Of a stretch of DNA of 64,000 nucleotides, positions 9,080 to 17,905 are shown one piece after another. The notes beneath the pieces are model-generated. The model did no database searches, was not told the origin of the DNA, and saw nothing but the letters and a program-made list of their open reading frames with translations. This DNA is from Alienimonas californiensis (GTDB lineage: Bacteria; Planctomycetota; Planctomycetia; Planctomycetales; Planctomycetaceae): the NCBI RefSeq assembly GCF_007743815.1, contig NZ_CP036265.1:3676823-3740822 (forward strand), read 5' to 3'. Made by a program: the position numbers and the translations under genes. Numbering within the stretch: the stretch's first letter is position 1; each line of letters begins with the position of its first letter.

Positions 9080-9089
9080 ACCCCCCCGG

Positions 9090-9154
9090 TTCGCCGTCGC
9101 CATAGGCGGCGCGCCCCCGCGAGAACGCTCGCGCCGCTTCGCGGCGACGGCGAA
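9090..9154. terminator. Inverted repeat between convergent genes (family E, copy 1)
   Basis: 12-bp arms TTCGCCGTCGCC (9090-9101) and GGCGACGGCGAA (9143-9154) sit between two convergent genes. The left part, through GGCGGCGCG at about 9113, is nearly identical to 63401-63433 at the end of another gene. Probably a bidirectional terminator built on a dispersed repeat. Confidence 0.5.
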
Positions 9155-9197
9155 GCGGGGAGGGCGAAGAAGGACCGGGGGGACGCAGGAGCGAGCG

Positions 9198-10001
9198 TTA
9201 CTCTTTCGGCGCCGGCCAGGGGACCTCGTAGACGGCGGGCCAGAGTTTGCCGGTGAGCAGCAGGCGTTCGCCGTCGCGGTCCCAGGCGATGCCGTTGAGG
9301 GCCTGTTCGCGGTCCGTCACGCCGGACAGCCGGACCAGTTCGGAGGCGTCCAGCCAGCCGGTCACCTCGCCGGTGGTTGGGTCGATGCGGGCGATGTGCG
9401 GGGTGTACCAGACGTTCGCCAGCACCTCGGCCCCGCCGTCGGGGCGGCGGACCCATTCCAGCTCATTCAACTGCGAGACCGGCCGGCCGAGTCGGGCGAC
9501 GCGGACGGAGCCGGTCTCCCGGCCGGTCGCCGGGTCGAGGAACCGCAGCTTGGCGGTGCCGTCGGAGAGGATCAGCCGCTCGCCGTCGGTCGTCAGGCCC
9601 CAACCCTCGCCGGCGATGCGGAACCGTCGCTTCGCCGTGAGCGTTTCGCGGTCGTAGACGAAGGCCACGCCGCTCTGCCAAGTGAGCTGAAAGATCTCGT
9701 CGCCGAGAACGCAGATCCCCTCGCCGAACAGCCGGTCGTCCAGCTTGCGGAACTCCCCGGTGCGGCCGGTTTCCAGGTCGACCGTGCGGAGCAGGCTGGT
9801 CCCGTACCGGCCGGTGCCCTCGTAGAACACCCCGTCATGCCAGGCGAAGCCCTGCGTGAAGGCTCGCGGGTCGTGGGGGTAGCGCTTCGTCGGCGACAGT
9901 TTGACGACGGTCGGGTCGTCGCTGAGGGCGGCGGAGAGCACGAGGCCCGAGCCGGCGAGCAGTGCGACGCCGCAGGCGAGAACGGCCAGCTTGCGGGTCA
10001 T
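9198..10001 (-). CDS. Glutaminyl-peptide cyclotransferase (plant/bacterial type)
   Basis: 267 residues with an N-terminal signal-anchor ([20 protein letters not shown]), so it acts outside the cytoplasmic membrane. It is of the beta-propeller glutamine cyclotransferase family, which converts N-terminal Gln to pyroglutamate. Diagnostic stretches in order are [57 protein letters not shown] and [21 protein letters not shown]. It lies 32 nt downstream of pyrC on the same strand and is probably read through from it, with no obvious functional link. Confidence 0.88.
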   Translation of the reverse strand: MTRKLAVLACGVALLAGSGLVLSAALSDDPTVVKLSPTKRYPHDPRAFTQGFAWHDGVFYEGTGRYGTSLLRTVDLETGRTGEFRKLDDRLFGEGICVLGDEIFQLTWQSGVAFVYDRETLTAKRRFRIAGEGWGLTTDGERLILSDGTAKLRFLDPATGRETGSVRVARLGRPVSQLNELEWVRRPDGGAEVLANVWYTPHIARIDPTTGEVTGWLDASELVRLSGVTDREQALNGIAWDRDGERLLLTGKLWPAVYEVPWPAPKE

Positions 10002-10033
10002 GGCGGGCTTTCTCAGGCGTCCGGCGGGCGGGG

Positions 10034-11425
10034 TCAGGCGAGGCCGATGCCGTCCGGCGTGGCGTGGTATCCGCCGCGGGCGTGATCGCAGCGGACGGCC
10101 GTCGCGTGCCCCGCCACCTTACGTCGCACGGCGCCGTCCTCATAGACGGTTTGCCCGGCGACGAAGGTCCGCAGAACCCGACCGGTCAGCTCCTCGCCGT
10201 GCCAGGGGCTCCAATGCGATTTGGTCAACTGGTCCTCGTGGCGGACGGTGAAGGTCGCGTGCGGGTCGACGACGCAGACGTCCGCGTCGTAGCCGTCCGC
10301 CAGGCGCCCTTTGCCGATGAGGCCCCAGACGCGGGCCGGGGCGTCGCACATCGCCGCGGCGAGGCGTTCCACCGTCACCCCGTGGGCCGGTCCGTGGGTG
10401 AGCAGCAGACTCAGGCTGTTCTCCAGCGCCGGCAGGCCGGAGGGGGAGGCGGGGTAGTCGGCCTCCTTTTCCTCCCGCGTGTGCGGGGCGTGGTCCGTGG
10501 CGACGACCTGAATCGTCTCCCCATCGGCCAACGCCTGCCACATCGCGGCCCGGTCGGTCACGCTTTTGATCGCGGGGTTCATCTGCACCCAGCTGCCGAG
10601 GCGTTCGTAGTCGCCGGTATCGAACAGCAGGTGATGGGGGCAGACCTCCGCGGTGATCTGCGGCCCGGCCTGGGCGATCTCCCGCAGCTCCCCCGCCGTG
10701 GACACGTGCAACACGTGGAAGCGGTGGTCGTGCCGAGTCGCCAGATCGATCGCCCGCCGCACGCTGACGACCGCGGCCTCCTCGTTGCGGATGTCGCTGT
10801 GCACCCGGATCGGCCAGGGGGGCTCCCCGAGACGTTGCCGCACGGCTTCCGTGTTCCGCCGCACCGTCGTTTCGTCCTCGCAGTGGGCGCACAGGGGGAG
10901 CGTCGTCTCGGCGAAGATGCGTTCCAGCGCCTCTTGGGCGTCGACCAGCAGGTTGCCGGTGCTGGACCCGATGAAGATCTTGATCCCGCAGGTGACGTCC
11001 GGGTTCGCGGCCTGCAGTTCCTCGAGGTTGTCCGGGGTGGCACCCATGTAGAAGCCCCAGTTCACCAAGGCCTTCTCCTCGGCGATCTTGTTTTTCGCCT
11101 CCCACAGCGCCCGGGTCGTGGTGGCGGGCTTGGTGTTGGGCATCTCCAGCACGGTCGTGACCCCGCCGGCGGCGGCGGCGGCGGTGCCGGTGCGGAGGTC
11201 TTCCTTGTGGGTCAGGCCGGGGTCGCGGAGGTGCACCTGATCGTCGATCACCCCCGGGAAAATCAGCTTGCCGGAACAGTCGACGATCTCGTCCGCCTGA
11301 ACCGTGGCGGGCGGATCGATGCGCAGCGTGCCGCCGTCGAGCAGCACGTCGACGCGGCGGACGGCGAAGCCGGAGCCGTCGGGAACGACGGCGTCGCCGC
11401 CGCGGAGCAGGGTGCGGTGGGCCAT
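10034..11425 (-). CDS. pyrC: Dihydroorotase (class I)
   Basis: 463 residues. It catalyses the reversible cyclisation of carbamoyl-aspartate to dihydroorotate in pyrimidine synthesis. The metal-binding elements of the cyclic amidohydrolase fold are all present: [10 protein letters not shown] near residue 61 (HxR), the carbamylated lysine region [24 protein letters not shown] and the C-terminal VATDHAPHT with the catalytic Asp. Length and the presence of the complete set favour an active enzyme over a PyrC-like pseudo-subunit. Allantoinase and hydantoinase are alternatives, but no purine-ureide genes are nearby. It is divergent from tdh, with 123 nt between starts. Confidence 0.87.
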   Translation of the reverse strand: MAHRTLLRGGDAVVPDGSGFAVRRVDVLLDGGTLRIDPPATVQADEIVDCSGKLIFPGVIDDQVHLRDPGLTHKEDLRTGTAAAAAGGVTTVLEMPNTKPATTTRALWEAKNKIAEEKALVNWGFYMGATPDNLEELQAANPDVTCGIKIFIGSSTGNLLVDAQEALERIFAETTLPLCAHCEDETTVRRNTEAVRQRLGEPPWPIRVHSDIRNEEAAVVSVRRAIDLATRHDHRFHVLHVSTAGELREIAQAGPQITAEVCPHHLLFDTGDYERLGSWVQMNPAIKSVTDRAAMWQALADGETIQVVATDHAPHTREEKEADYPASPSGLPALENSLSLLLTHGPAHGVTVERLAAAMCDAPARVWGLIGKGRLADGYDADVCVVDPHATFTVRHEDQLTKSHWSPWHGEELTGRVLRTFVAGQTVYEDGAVRRKVAGHATAVRCDHARGGYHATPDGIGLA

Positions 11426-11548
11426 CGCGGTTCCCGGGGAGCGGGGGCGGGTGGACGGGGGGGAGCGGGACTCCGAGAATGCCGGCTCCCCGTTCGTCCG
11501 TCACGCCCGCCGGTCCGCGAACGCGTCGTTCCCCACCGAGGAGAGGCC

Positions 11549-12577
11549 GTGAAGGCGCTGGTCAAAGCGAAGTCCGAACCGGGACTGTGGCTCGAAGACG
11601 TCCCGGAGCCGGAGATCGGCCCCAACGACGTGCTGATCGGCATCCACAAGACCGGCGTCTGCGGCACCGACCTGCACATCTACCAATGGGACGCCTGGGC
11701 GAAGAAGACGATCCCGGTGCCGATGGTCGTGGGGCACGAGTTCGTCGGCGAGGTGCTGGACACCGGCTCGAACGTGACGGACTTCCACCCCGGGGAGATC
11801 GTCTCCGGCGAGGGGCACGTCGTCTGCGGGCGCTGCCGGAACTGTCTGGCCGGGCGCCGGCACCTGTGCGCCCACACGATCGGGCTGGGCGTGAACCGGC
11901 CGGGGGCCTTCGCCGAACGGCTCTCCCTGCCGATGACCAACGTCTGGCACCACGCCGACGACATCGACACCGACGTCGCCGCGATCTTCGACCCGCTCGG
12001 CAACGCGGTGCACACGGCGCTGCACTTCGAGGTGCTGGGCGAAGACGTGCTGGTGACCGGCTGCGGCCCGATCGGCTGCATGGCCGTCGCCGTGGCCCGG
12101 CACGCCGGCGCCCGCTTCGTCGTCGCCACCGACCCCAACCCGGAGCGCCGAGCCCTGGCGAAGCGGATGGGCGCCACCCGCGTCGTCGATCCGCTGTCGG
12201 AGAACCTCGCCGACGTGCAGGCGGAACTGGGGATGAAGGAGGGGTTTGACGTCGGCCTGGAGATGTCCGGTAACCCGTCCGCCTTCCGCGACCTGCTGGC
12301 GAACCTCTGTCACGGCGGCAAGTGCGCGATGCTGGGCATCCCCAGCGAGGAGATCGCGATCGACTGGAATACGGTCGTGTTCAATATGCTCACGATCCAG
12401 GGCATCTACGGCCGGGAGATGTACGAGACCTGGTACCAGATGACCGTGATGCTCCAGAGCGGCCTGGACGTCTCCCCCGTCATCACCTCCCGGCTGCGAT
12501 ACGATCAGTTCGAAGAGGGCTTCGCCGCCATGAAAGCCGGCGGCGGCAAAGTGATTCTCGATTGGAGAGACGCGTGA
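11549..12577 (+). CDS. tdh: L-threonine 3-dehydrogenase
   Basis: 342 residues from a GTG at 11549, preceded by a good ribosome-binding site (GAGGAGAGG, 11539-11547). It is a zinc-dependent medium-chain dehydrogenase that oxidises threonine to 2-amino-3-ketobutyrate with NAD+. Cys38, His63 and Glu64 of the catalytic zinc site fall at the same numbers as in E. coli Tdh, and the structural zinc loop [15 protein letters not shown] follows. The Rossmann loop is [12 protein letters not shown]. The stop overlaps the next start by one base (TGATG). Together with kbl it forms the threonine-to-glycine pathway. Confidence 0.95.
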   Translation: MKALVKAKSEPGLWLEDVPEPEIGPNDVLIGIHKTGVCGTDLHIYQWDAWAKKTIPVPMVVGHEFVGEVLDTGSNVTDFHPGEIVSGEGHVVCGRCRNCLAGRRHLCAHTIGLGVNRPGAFAERLSLPMTNVWHHADDIDTDVAAIFDPLGNAVHTALHFEVLGEDVLVTGCGPIGCMAVAVARHAGARFVVATDPNPERRALAKRMGATRVVDPLSENLADVQAELGMKEGFDVGLEMSGNPSAFRDLLANLCHGGKCAMLGIPSEEIAIDWNTVVFNMLTIQGIYGREMYETWYQMTVMLQSGLDVSPVITSRLRYDQFEEGFAAMKAGGGKVILDWRDA

Positions 12578-13182
12578 TGGCCGACGTGCTGGACTCGCCG
12601 CAGACCGGATCGACTGCGCCGCAGGAGACAGGCGAGGAGCGTCTCCTGACGGCGGAGGAGTTTCTGACGCTCAACGACGGCGGCCGCCGGTCCGAACTGG
12701 TGAAAGGAAGGGTGATCGAATTGTCCGAGCCCGGGTTTGAACATGGAGCCATTTCTGCTTGGCTCGCGTATCTCATGCAGGGGTACCTGCTGAATCAGAA
12801 CATCGGTCGCCCGGTGGTCGAGGTCGGCGTGGTTACCCAGCGGGGCCCCGATACGGTCCGCGGTCCCGATGCGGCGTTCTACAGCTATGAGCGGCTCCCC
12901 GCGGATCAGCGTCCGCGCGGCTACGCGGACGTCTCGCCGGAAGTCGTGTTCGAGGTGCTCTCTCCCAGCAACCGCCAAGGCGAGATTCTCCGCAAGATCG
13001 CCGAGTACTTCGCGGCGGACGTGCTCTGCGTCGTCGTCGTGAACCCCGCCCGTCGCACTGCCGTCCTCTATCATCCGGACGACGAACCCACCTTTCTGCG
13101 GGAGCAGGATCGCCTCGCCCTGCCCGCGCCGCTCGACGGTTGGACGCCGACCGTCGCCGAACTGCTGTCCGAAGGAAATTGA
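12577..13182 (+). CDS. Uma2-family (DUF820) putative restriction-like endonuclease
   Basis: 201 residues. Uma2 proteins have a PD-(D/E)XK nuclease fold; their biological role is not established. Visible family signatures are the N-terminal [22 protein letters not shown], the RGPDAAFYS strand with the metal-binding Asp, and [13 protein letters not shown] with the following Glu, ending in the typical [12 protein letters not shown]. It starts one base inside the tdh stop codon and its own stop overlaps the kbl start (TTGA), so it is tightly embedded in the threonine operon. No functional link to threonine catabolism is known to me. A cargo insertion that preserved coupling is one reading. Confidence 0.85.
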   Translation: MADVLDSPQTGSTAPQETGEERLLTAEEFLTLNDGGRRSELVKGRVIELSEPGFEHGAISAWLAYLMQGYLLNQNIGRPVVEVGVVTQRGPDTVRGPDAAFYSYERLPADQRPRGYADVSPEVVFEVLSPSNRQGEILRKIAEYFAADVLCVVVVNPARRTAVLYHPDDEPTFLREQDRLALPAPLDGWTPTVAELLSEGN

Positions 13183-14378
13183 CCATCGCCGCTCCGTCCG
13201 ACCGCTTCCTCAATCACGTCGCCGCCGAACTGGACGGCATCCGCGACGCCGGCACCTATAAGCGGGAGCGCGTCCTGCACTCCCCGCAGGACGCCCGCGT
13301 GACCGCCGAGCCGGGCGGACGGGTGCTGAACCTCTGCGCCAACAATTACCTCGGTCTCGCAGATCACCCGGACGTGCTCGCCGCGGCCCGGTTGGCGCTG
13401 GACGACCGCGGCTACGGAATGGCCAGCGTCCGGTTCATCTGCGGCACGAATGACAAGCACAAGGAACTCGAAGCCCGGCTGTCGAAGTTCCTCGGGACTG
13501 AGGACACCATCCTCTATCCCAGCTGCTTCGACGCCAACGGCGGGCTGTTCGAGGTGCTGCTCGGCCCGGAGGACGCGGTGATCTCCGACAGCCTGAATCA
13601 CGCCTCGATCATCGACGGCATCCGGCTCTGTAAGGCGCAGCGGTTCCGCTACGCCAACAACGAGCCGAAGGATCTTGAAGCGAAGCTGATCGAGGCGAAG
13701 GGCGCCCGCTTTCGGTTGATCGCGACCGACGGCGTCTTCTCGATGGACGGGACAATCTGCGACCTCGCCGCGGTCTGCGAACTGGCGGATAAGTACGACG
13801 CCCTGGTGATGTTCGACGACTGCCACGCCACCGGCTTCCTCGGGAAAACCGGCCGCGGCACGCATGAGCATTGCGGGGTGACGGACCGGATCGACATCAC
13901 CACCGGCACCCTCGGCAAGGCGCTGGGCGGGGCCAGCGGCGGCTACACCGCGGCGAGCGCCCCGATCGTGGAACTGCTCCGCCAACGCAGCCGGCCGTAC
14001 CTGTTCAGCAACGCCGTCGCCCCGCCGATCGTCGCGGCGAGCCTGACGGTGCTGGATATGCTCGAAGCGGACACGACGCTGCGGGACACGTTGGAAACGA
14101 ACACGAAGCACTGGCGGGAGAGCCTGGCGCAGACCGGCCTGACAGTGTTATCCGGCGCGCACCCGATCACCCCGGTGATGCTCGGCGACGCCGCCCTCGC
14201 CGGCCGCTTCGCCGACGCCCTGCTGACCCGCGGCGTCTACGCGATCGGCTTCAGCTACCCGGTCGTGCCGAAGGGCCAGGCCCGCATCCGCACGCAGGTC
14301 TCCGCCGCCCACACGCTCGACGACCTCACCTTCGCCGCGGAGCAGTTCGCCGCGGTGAAACAGCAGTTGGCGTTGTAG
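13179..14378 (+). CDS. kbl: Glycine C-acetyltransferase (2-amino-3-ketobutyrate CoA ligase)
   Basis: 399 residues from the TTG at 13179, against 398 in E. coli Kbl. The TTG was chosen because it follows GAAGGAAA and forms a TTGA overlap with the preceding stop; an ATG 39 nt upstream would overlap the Uma2 gene more deeply. The enzyme is PLP-dependent and cleaves aminoketobutyrate with CoA to glycine and acetyl-CoA. Visible features are [40 protein letters not shown] and the PLP lysine at about residue 247 in [14 protein letters not shown]. It completes the pathway started by Tdh in the same operon. Confidence 0.95.
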   Translation: MTIAAPSDRFLNHVAAELDGIRDAGTYKRERVLHSPQDARVTAEPGGRVLNLCANNYLGLADHPDVLAAARLALDDRGYGMASVRFICGTNDKHKELEARLSKFLGTEDTILYPSCFDANGGLFEVLLGPEDAVISDSLNHASIIDGIRLCKAQRFRYANNEPKDLEAKLIEAKGARFRLIATDGVFSMDGTICDLAAVCELADKYDALVMFDDCHATGFLGKTGRGTHEHCGVTDRIDITTGTLGKALGGASGGYTAASAPIVELLRQRSRPYLFSNAVAPPIVAASLTVLDMLEADTTLRDTLETNTKHWRESLAQTGLTVLSGAHPITPVMLGDAALAGRFADALLTRGVYAIGFSYPVVPKGQARIRTQVSAAHTLDDLTFAAEQFAAVKQQLAL

Positions 14379-14400
14379 GTGCCTCCGCCTGAAGTCTGCC

Positions 14401-14446
14401 GGAACCGCGACCGTCAGGGAGCCGGCTCCCTGACGGTCGCGGTTCC
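14401..14446. repeat. Inverted repeat family A, copy 2 (perfect 46-nt palindrome)
   Basis: GGAACCGCGACCGTCAGGGA plus GCC, followed directly by its reverse complement (23-bp arms, no loop). It lies 22 nt after kbl and 19 nt before hisI. The arms match copy 1 at 3413-3486 over 24 bp. Its right arm supplies a CTGACG hexamer that could serve as -35 for hisI. Confidence 0.9.
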
Positions 14447-14459
14447 CGGGCGGTAAACT
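14430..14459 (+). promoter_or_regulatory. Candidate hisI promoter giving a leaderless transcript
   Basis: CTGACG (14430-14435), an 18-nt spacer and TAAACT (14454-14459) resemble -35 and -10 elements. The -10 ends exactly 6 nt before the hisI ATG, so transcription would begin at or next to the start codon. The same TANNNT-N6-ATG layout occurs at coxC and panB. Confidence 0.4.
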
Positions 14460-14465
14460 GGAACC

Positions 14466-14885
14466 ATGACCGTCACCTTCGCCCCCCGCGGCTCCAAACC
14501 GGAGTTGGAAGCCGTCGACGCCCCGTTCGCCCCGAAGTTCGACGCCGACGGGTTGATCCCCGCGATCGCCGTCGACGCGGCGGACGGGACGATCCTCATG
14601 CAGGCCTATATGAACGCCGACAGCCTTGCCCAGACGCTCGAGAAGGGCGAGGCCGTCTACTGGTCCCGCAGCCGGCAGGAACTGTGGCACAAGGGCGCCA
14701 CCAGCGGGCAGGTGCAGACGGTGGTCGAACTGCTGACGGACTGCGATCAGGATTCGATCCTGCTCCGCGTGAACCAGGCCGGCGGCGGGGCCTGTCACAC
14801 CGGGCAGCGCTCCTGTTTCTACCGCAAGGTCCCGGTCGGGCAGGGGACTGCGGTGAGCCTCGCTTCGTCCTCCTACCAATCGTGA
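14466..14885 (+). CDS. hisI: Phosphoribosyl-AMP cyclohydrolase
   Basis: 139 residues, the single-domain HisI form without the HisE pyrophosphohydrolase domain. It opens the adenine ring of phosphoribosyl-AMP in histidine synthesis. Conserved motifs are [29 protein letters not shown] (substrate/metal), DCDQDSIL with the Mg-binding aspartates, and the zinc-binding [12 protein letters not shown] near the C-terminus. No other his gene is in the window. The stop overlaps the queD GTG start by 4 nt (GTGA), so the two are translationally coupled. Confidence 0.95.
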   Translation: MTVTFAPRGSKPELEAVDAPFAPKFDADGLIPAIAVDAADGTILMQAYMNADSLAQTLEKGEAVYWSRSRQELWHKGATSGQVQTVVELLTDCDQDSILLRVNQAGGGACHTGQRSCFYRKVPVGQGTAVSLASSSYQS

Positions 14886-15337
14886 GCGGGGCGAACCTCA
14901 CGGTCGTGCGGCGGATCGAGTTCTGCGCCGGGCATCGGTTGCTCGGCCACGAGGGCAAGTGCGCGGCCCTGCACGGGCACAACTACGCCGCGGAGTTCCA
15001 CGTCACTGCGCTCGATTCGTCGGGAACCGGGTTGGACGACGTCGGCCGGGTGGTCGATTTCGCGGCGATCAAGGAGGAGCTGAAGGGCTGGATCGACCGC
15101 GAATGGGACCACGGCTTCCTCCTGTGGGAGGGCGACGAGGCCGCGATCGCCGCGGTGCGGGCGGTGGAGCCCTGCAAGCTGTTCACCCTGCCGGCGAACC
15201 CCACCGCGGAGGTGTTGGCGGAGTACCTGCTGACCCGCGTCTGTCCGGCCCGCCTCGCCCCGCTGGGCGTGCGTTGCACCCGGCTGGAACTGTGGGAAAC
15301 CCCCAACTGCCGGGCGGTCGCCTCCCTCCCCGCGTAA
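14882..15337 (+). CDS. queD: 6-carboxy-tetrahydropterin synthase QueD / PTPS family
   Basis: 151 residues from a GTG at 14882 that overlaps the hisI stop. QueD makes 6-carboxytetrahydropterin from dihydroneopterin triphosphate for 7-deazaguanine (queuosine) synthesis. Zinc-binding His residues lie in CAGHRL and LHGHNY, and the catalytic Cys in [10 protein letters not shown]. The C-terminal half has [19 protein letters not shown] and LELWETPNC, all typical. The stop codon TAA (15335-15337) is inside palindrome family D. Pterin synthase of another pathway is possible, but the GKCxxLHGH motif favours QueD. Confidence 0.88.
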   Translation: MSGANLTVVRRIEFCAGHRLLGHEGKCAALHGHNYAAEFHVTALDSSGTGLDDVGRVVDFAAIKEELKGWIDREWDHGFLLWEGDEAAIAAVRAVEPCKLFTLPANPTAEVLAEYLLTRVCPARLAPLGVRCTRLELWETPNCRAVASLPA

Positions 15338-15367
15338 CGCCGAGGCCCCGCGGGGCCTCGGCGTTAC
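15334..15367. repeat. Palindrome family D, copy 2 (contains queD stop)
   Basis: Perfect 34-nt palindrome, GTAACGCCGAGGCCCCG plus its reverse complement, lying between the convergent queD and egtD-like genes. The queD TAA is bases 2-4 of the repeat. Position suggests a bidirectional terminator. Confidence 0.9.
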
Positions 15368-15374
15368 GGCGCCG

Positions 15375-16352
15375 TCACTCAGCCGTCATCGCGGCGACGG
15401 CGAACTGCTCGCGCGGGTCGGTCCAGATCGTTTCGATCGTGAAGCCCGCCTCCGCGGCGAGGGCGTGCAGCGTCTCCCGGCTGAACTTGTAGCTGTTCTC
15501 CGTGTGGATCGATTCGCCCTCGGCGAAGTCGAACCGGCGGCCGGCGACGGTCACGGTGCGGGGGGCGTCCGCGACGAGGTGCATCTCGACCCGGCTCTGC
15601 TCGGCGTTCCAGCGGGCCTCGTGCCGGAAGCGGTCGACCGGGAAGTCGGCCCCCAGTTCGCGGTTGATCCGGGTGAGCAGGTTGCGATTGAACTGGGCGG
15701 TGACGCCGGCGGCGTCGTCGTAGGCGGCTTCGAGCGTCGCCCCGTCCTTGATGAGGTCCGCCCCCAGGATCAGCCCCCCGCCGGGGCCGACGGCGTCGTG
15801 AAAGGTCCGCAGCACCTTGGCGGCCGCCCCGGGGCCGAAGTTCCCGATCGTGCTGCCGGGGAAGAACCCGACCCGGCGACGGTGCGGCGGCAGGTCCGGC
15901 AGCGTGACGGGCTGGGTGAAGTCTCCGATGATCGGGAGCACCGGGAGCCCGGGGTATTCGTTCCGCAGCCGCCGGGCGACGGTTTCGAGGAACGGCCCGC
16001 TGATGTCCTGCGGGACGTACGCCGCCAGTGCGCCGACGTATTCGCCGCAGGCGTCCAGCAGCACGCGGGACTTCTCGCTGTTCCCGCTGCCGAACTCGAT
16101 CAGCACGGCCCCCGGTCCAACGAAGCGGGCGATCGCCTCCGCCTGATCGCGGAAGATCGCCGCCTCGATGCGGGTGGGGTAGTACTCCGGCAGGGCGGTG
16201 ATCGCCTCGAACAGCCGACTGCCGGCCGCGTCGTAGAAGTATTTGCAGGGCAACGACTTCGGATCGCCGGACAGCCCGGCCAGCACGTCCGTGAGGAAGG
16301 TCTGATCCGGCGCGGAGGCGTCGGCGGCGGGGGCTGCGGCGGGGGCGGACAT
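15375..16352 (-). CDS. egtD: EgtD-type L-histidine N-alpha-methyltransferase
   Basis: 325 residues from the ATG at 16350-16352; an ATG 42 nt upstream adds only a Pro-rich leader. EgtD trimethylates the alpha-amino group of histidine with S-adenosylmethionine, the first step of ergothioneine synthesis. Visible features are PKSLPCKYFYDAAGS and LPEYYPTRIE in the substrate-binding N-terminus, the SAM loop IEFGSGNSEKSR, FFPGSTIGNF, LGADLIKD, and the C-terminal IHTENSYKF that in EgtD contacts histidine. The partner sulfoxide synthase EgtB is not in this window, so use of a different substrate cannot be excluded. Confidence 0.85.
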   Translation of the reverse strand: MSAPAAAPAADASAPDQTFLTDVLAGLSGDPKSLPCKYFYDAAGSRLFEAITALPEYYPTRIEAAIFRDQAEAIARFVGPGAVLIEFGSGNSEKSRVLLDACGEYVGALAAYVPQDISGPFLETVARRLRNEYPGLPVLPIIGDFTQPVTLPDLPPHRRRVGFFPGSTIGNFGPGAAAKVLRTFHDAVGPGGGLILGADLIKDGATLEAAYDDAAGVTAQFNRNLLTRINRELGADFPVDRFRHEARWNAEQSRVEMHLVADAPRTVTVAGRRFDFAEGESIHTENSYKFSRETLHALAAEAGFTIETIWTDPREQFAVAAMTAE

Positions 16353-16458
16353 CGGGGGCCGGCGATTGGCAGGGGCGGGGGGGTGTCGTAGCATCCCGTT
16401 CGCCGGCGCCCACCGGCGACGGCGCCGGCCCCGACTCTTTTCGAGCCGACCGGTGTTG

Positions 16459-16545
16459 GAGAGGTGGCAGAGTGGTCGAATGCACCGGTCTTGAAAACCG
16501 GCGTCGGTTCATCCCGACCGCGGGTTCGAATCCCGCCCTCTCCGC
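16459..16545 (+). tRNA. tRNA-Ser (anticodon UGA)
   Basis: 87-nt gene with acceptor arms GGAGAGG (16459-16465) and CCTCTCC (16538-16544), and discriminator G. The anticodon stem is CCGGT/ACCGG around loop CTTGAAA (anticodon TGA). It has a long variable arm (CGTCGG/CCGACC region) characteristic of Ser, and the T arm GCGGGTTCGAATCCCGC. CCA is not encoded. Confidence 0.97.
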
Positions 16546-16607
16546 TCCTTCCAGCGCCGGAGCCGCGGCTCCGGCGGAGACCCCGCTCCCGTCCGAAGGT
16601 CGCCGCG

Positions 16608-17225
16608 ATGTCTGCCGAGAGCGATCTGATCGCCCGCCTGTGCTGCCCGGGTCGGGGCGTGCCCACGGAGACCCTCACGGCGGTCATCACCCTGGCGGTG
16701 GAGATCGCCCGCGAGGGCCGCGAGGGCCGCCGAGTCGGCACGCTGTTTGCCATCGGCGACTGCGACGCGGTGCGGCAGGTCAGCCGCCCGCTGATCCTCG
16801 ATCCGCTCTCCGAGCACCCCGCGGGCCTGCGGCACATCTCCTCCAACGACGTGCGGGAGACGATCAAGGAACTCGCCCAACTCGACGGCGGGTTCGTCGT
16901 GGAGGAGGACGGCACCGTCTGCCACGGAGCCCGCTACTTCGACACCCGCAGCGCCGGCGTCTCCCTGCCGTTGGGCTTGGGCAGCCGGCACATGGCGGCG
17001 GCGTCCGTCACCCGGGACACCAAGGCGGTCGCGGTGGTGGTCAGCGAATCGGCGGTCGTGCGGCTGTTCCATAACGGGGCAATGGTCAACGAAATCACCC
17101 CCGAACTGTGGCTGCTCCGCCGACACGGCCTGTTGAAGGACGAAGTGGAGGACCGGACCGTTGTGGAGCAGGCCGGCGGCATCGCTGTGGCCGCCTCGCA
17201 GGGTGGAAGCGGGGAACGAGGCTGA
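16608..17225 (+). CDS. Diadenylate cyclase-domain (DisA_N) protein with variant motifs
   Basis: 205 residues from the ATG at 16608. The DAC domain makes the second messenger c-di-AMP from two ATP. The two family motifs are recognisable but altered: DGA is Asp93-Gly94-Gly95, and RHR is Arg127-His128-Met129 within GLGSRHMAAASVT. The fold around them (GTLFAIGD, IKELAQLDGGFVVEEDG, KAVAVVVSESAVVRLFHNG) is complete. There is no transmembrane segment as in CdaA and no DNA-binding domain as in DisA, so it is a stand-alone soluble cyclase domain. It could be active with relaxed motifs or act as a nucleotide sensor. It follows tRNA-Ser and may head the operon leading to regBA. Confidence 0.75.
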   Translation: MSAESDLIARLCCPGRGVPTETLTAVITLAVEIAREGREGRRVGTLFAIGDCDAVRQVSRPLILDPLSEHPAGLRHISSNDVRETIKELAQLDGGFVVEEDGTVCHGARYFDTRSAGVSLPLGLGSRHMAAASVTRDTKAVAVVVSESAVVRLFHNGAMVNEITPELWLLRRHGLLKDEVEDRTVVEQAGGIAVAASQGGSGERG

Positions 17226-17287
17226 AGGGAGCCGGCGGGCGGTTAGAATCTCACCCCCCCTCCGCTTTCCCCCTGCCGCCGTCCGCC

Positions 17288-17905
17288 TTGAATCAGGAGC
17301 CCGACACGCTGCCGCTCGGCCCGTTCCGGTTCGGCCCGGCGGAGGTCCGCATTGCCGGCCGGCCCACCGTGGAGGCGTTCGCCGGGCCGCTGCGGTTTGC
17401 CCTGTGGTGCCAGAAGGGCGCCGCCTGGTGGATCGGCGACCTGCTGAACGACGGGGACGACCGCTTCGGGGAGATGTTCAGCCAGGTTTGCGAGGGACAA
17501 ATCTCCGCCAGCCTGCTGCAACGTTACGAATCGGTCGCCCGCCGGGTGCCGCGGGAGAACCGCCGGCCGAACCTCTCCTGGAGCTGTCACGCCGCGGTCG
17601 CCCGTCTGCCGGGCGCGGCCCAGCGGCGCCTGCTGGCGAAGGCGGAGGAGCACGGCTGGAACAGCTCCATCCTCGCCCGTCGCGCCCGGGCCGAACTCGC
17701 CCGGCTCAAGGCGGCGGGGGAATCGGACAGCGACGACGCGGACGACGGCGACGAAGACGACCGCGGCCCCCGGGCCGAGCCGGCCTTCCGTGAGGATCTG
17801 GACGAGGTCTTCGACGACGATCCGTCCGGCGACGATTCGTCCGGCGACTCCGCGGCCTCCCCGCAACCGGCGACGACGACGGCCACGGCGGGGGCGGGCG
17901 AATGA
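17288..17905 (+). CDS. Hypothetical protein with acidic C-terminal tail
   Basis: 205 residues from a TTG at 17288; the start is uncertain since the upstream frame stays open. I do not recognise a named family. Residues ~1-140 are a compact, Trp-containing domain ([17 protein letters not shown], then [16 protein letters not shown] and [17 protein letters not shown]). Its spacing resembles the helical regions of ParB/KorB-like DNA-binding proteins seen in many hypothetical proteins; this is impression only. Residues ~140-205 are strongly acidic and low-complexity ([22 protein letters not shown]). The stop overlaps the regB start (ATGA), which argues for a shared operon. A TAGAAT hexamer at 17244-17249 might be a -10. 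Confidence 0.65.
   Translation: MNQEPDTLPLGPFRFGPAEVRIAGRPTVEAFAGPLRFALWCQKGAAWWIGDLLNDGDDRFGEMFSQVCEGQISASLLQRYESVARRVPRENRRPNLSWSCHAAVARLPGAAQRRLLAKAEEHGWNSSILARRARAELARLKAAGESDSDDADDGDEDDRGPRAEPAFREDLDEVFDDDPSGDDSSGDSAASPQPATTTATAGAGE

Noticed and set aside
9962-11548. Long N-terminal extension of tdh in the same frame
   Set aside because: It overlaps pyrC on the other strand. The GTG at 11549 has a ribosome-binding site and aligns Cys38, His63 and Glu64 with E. coli Tdh.
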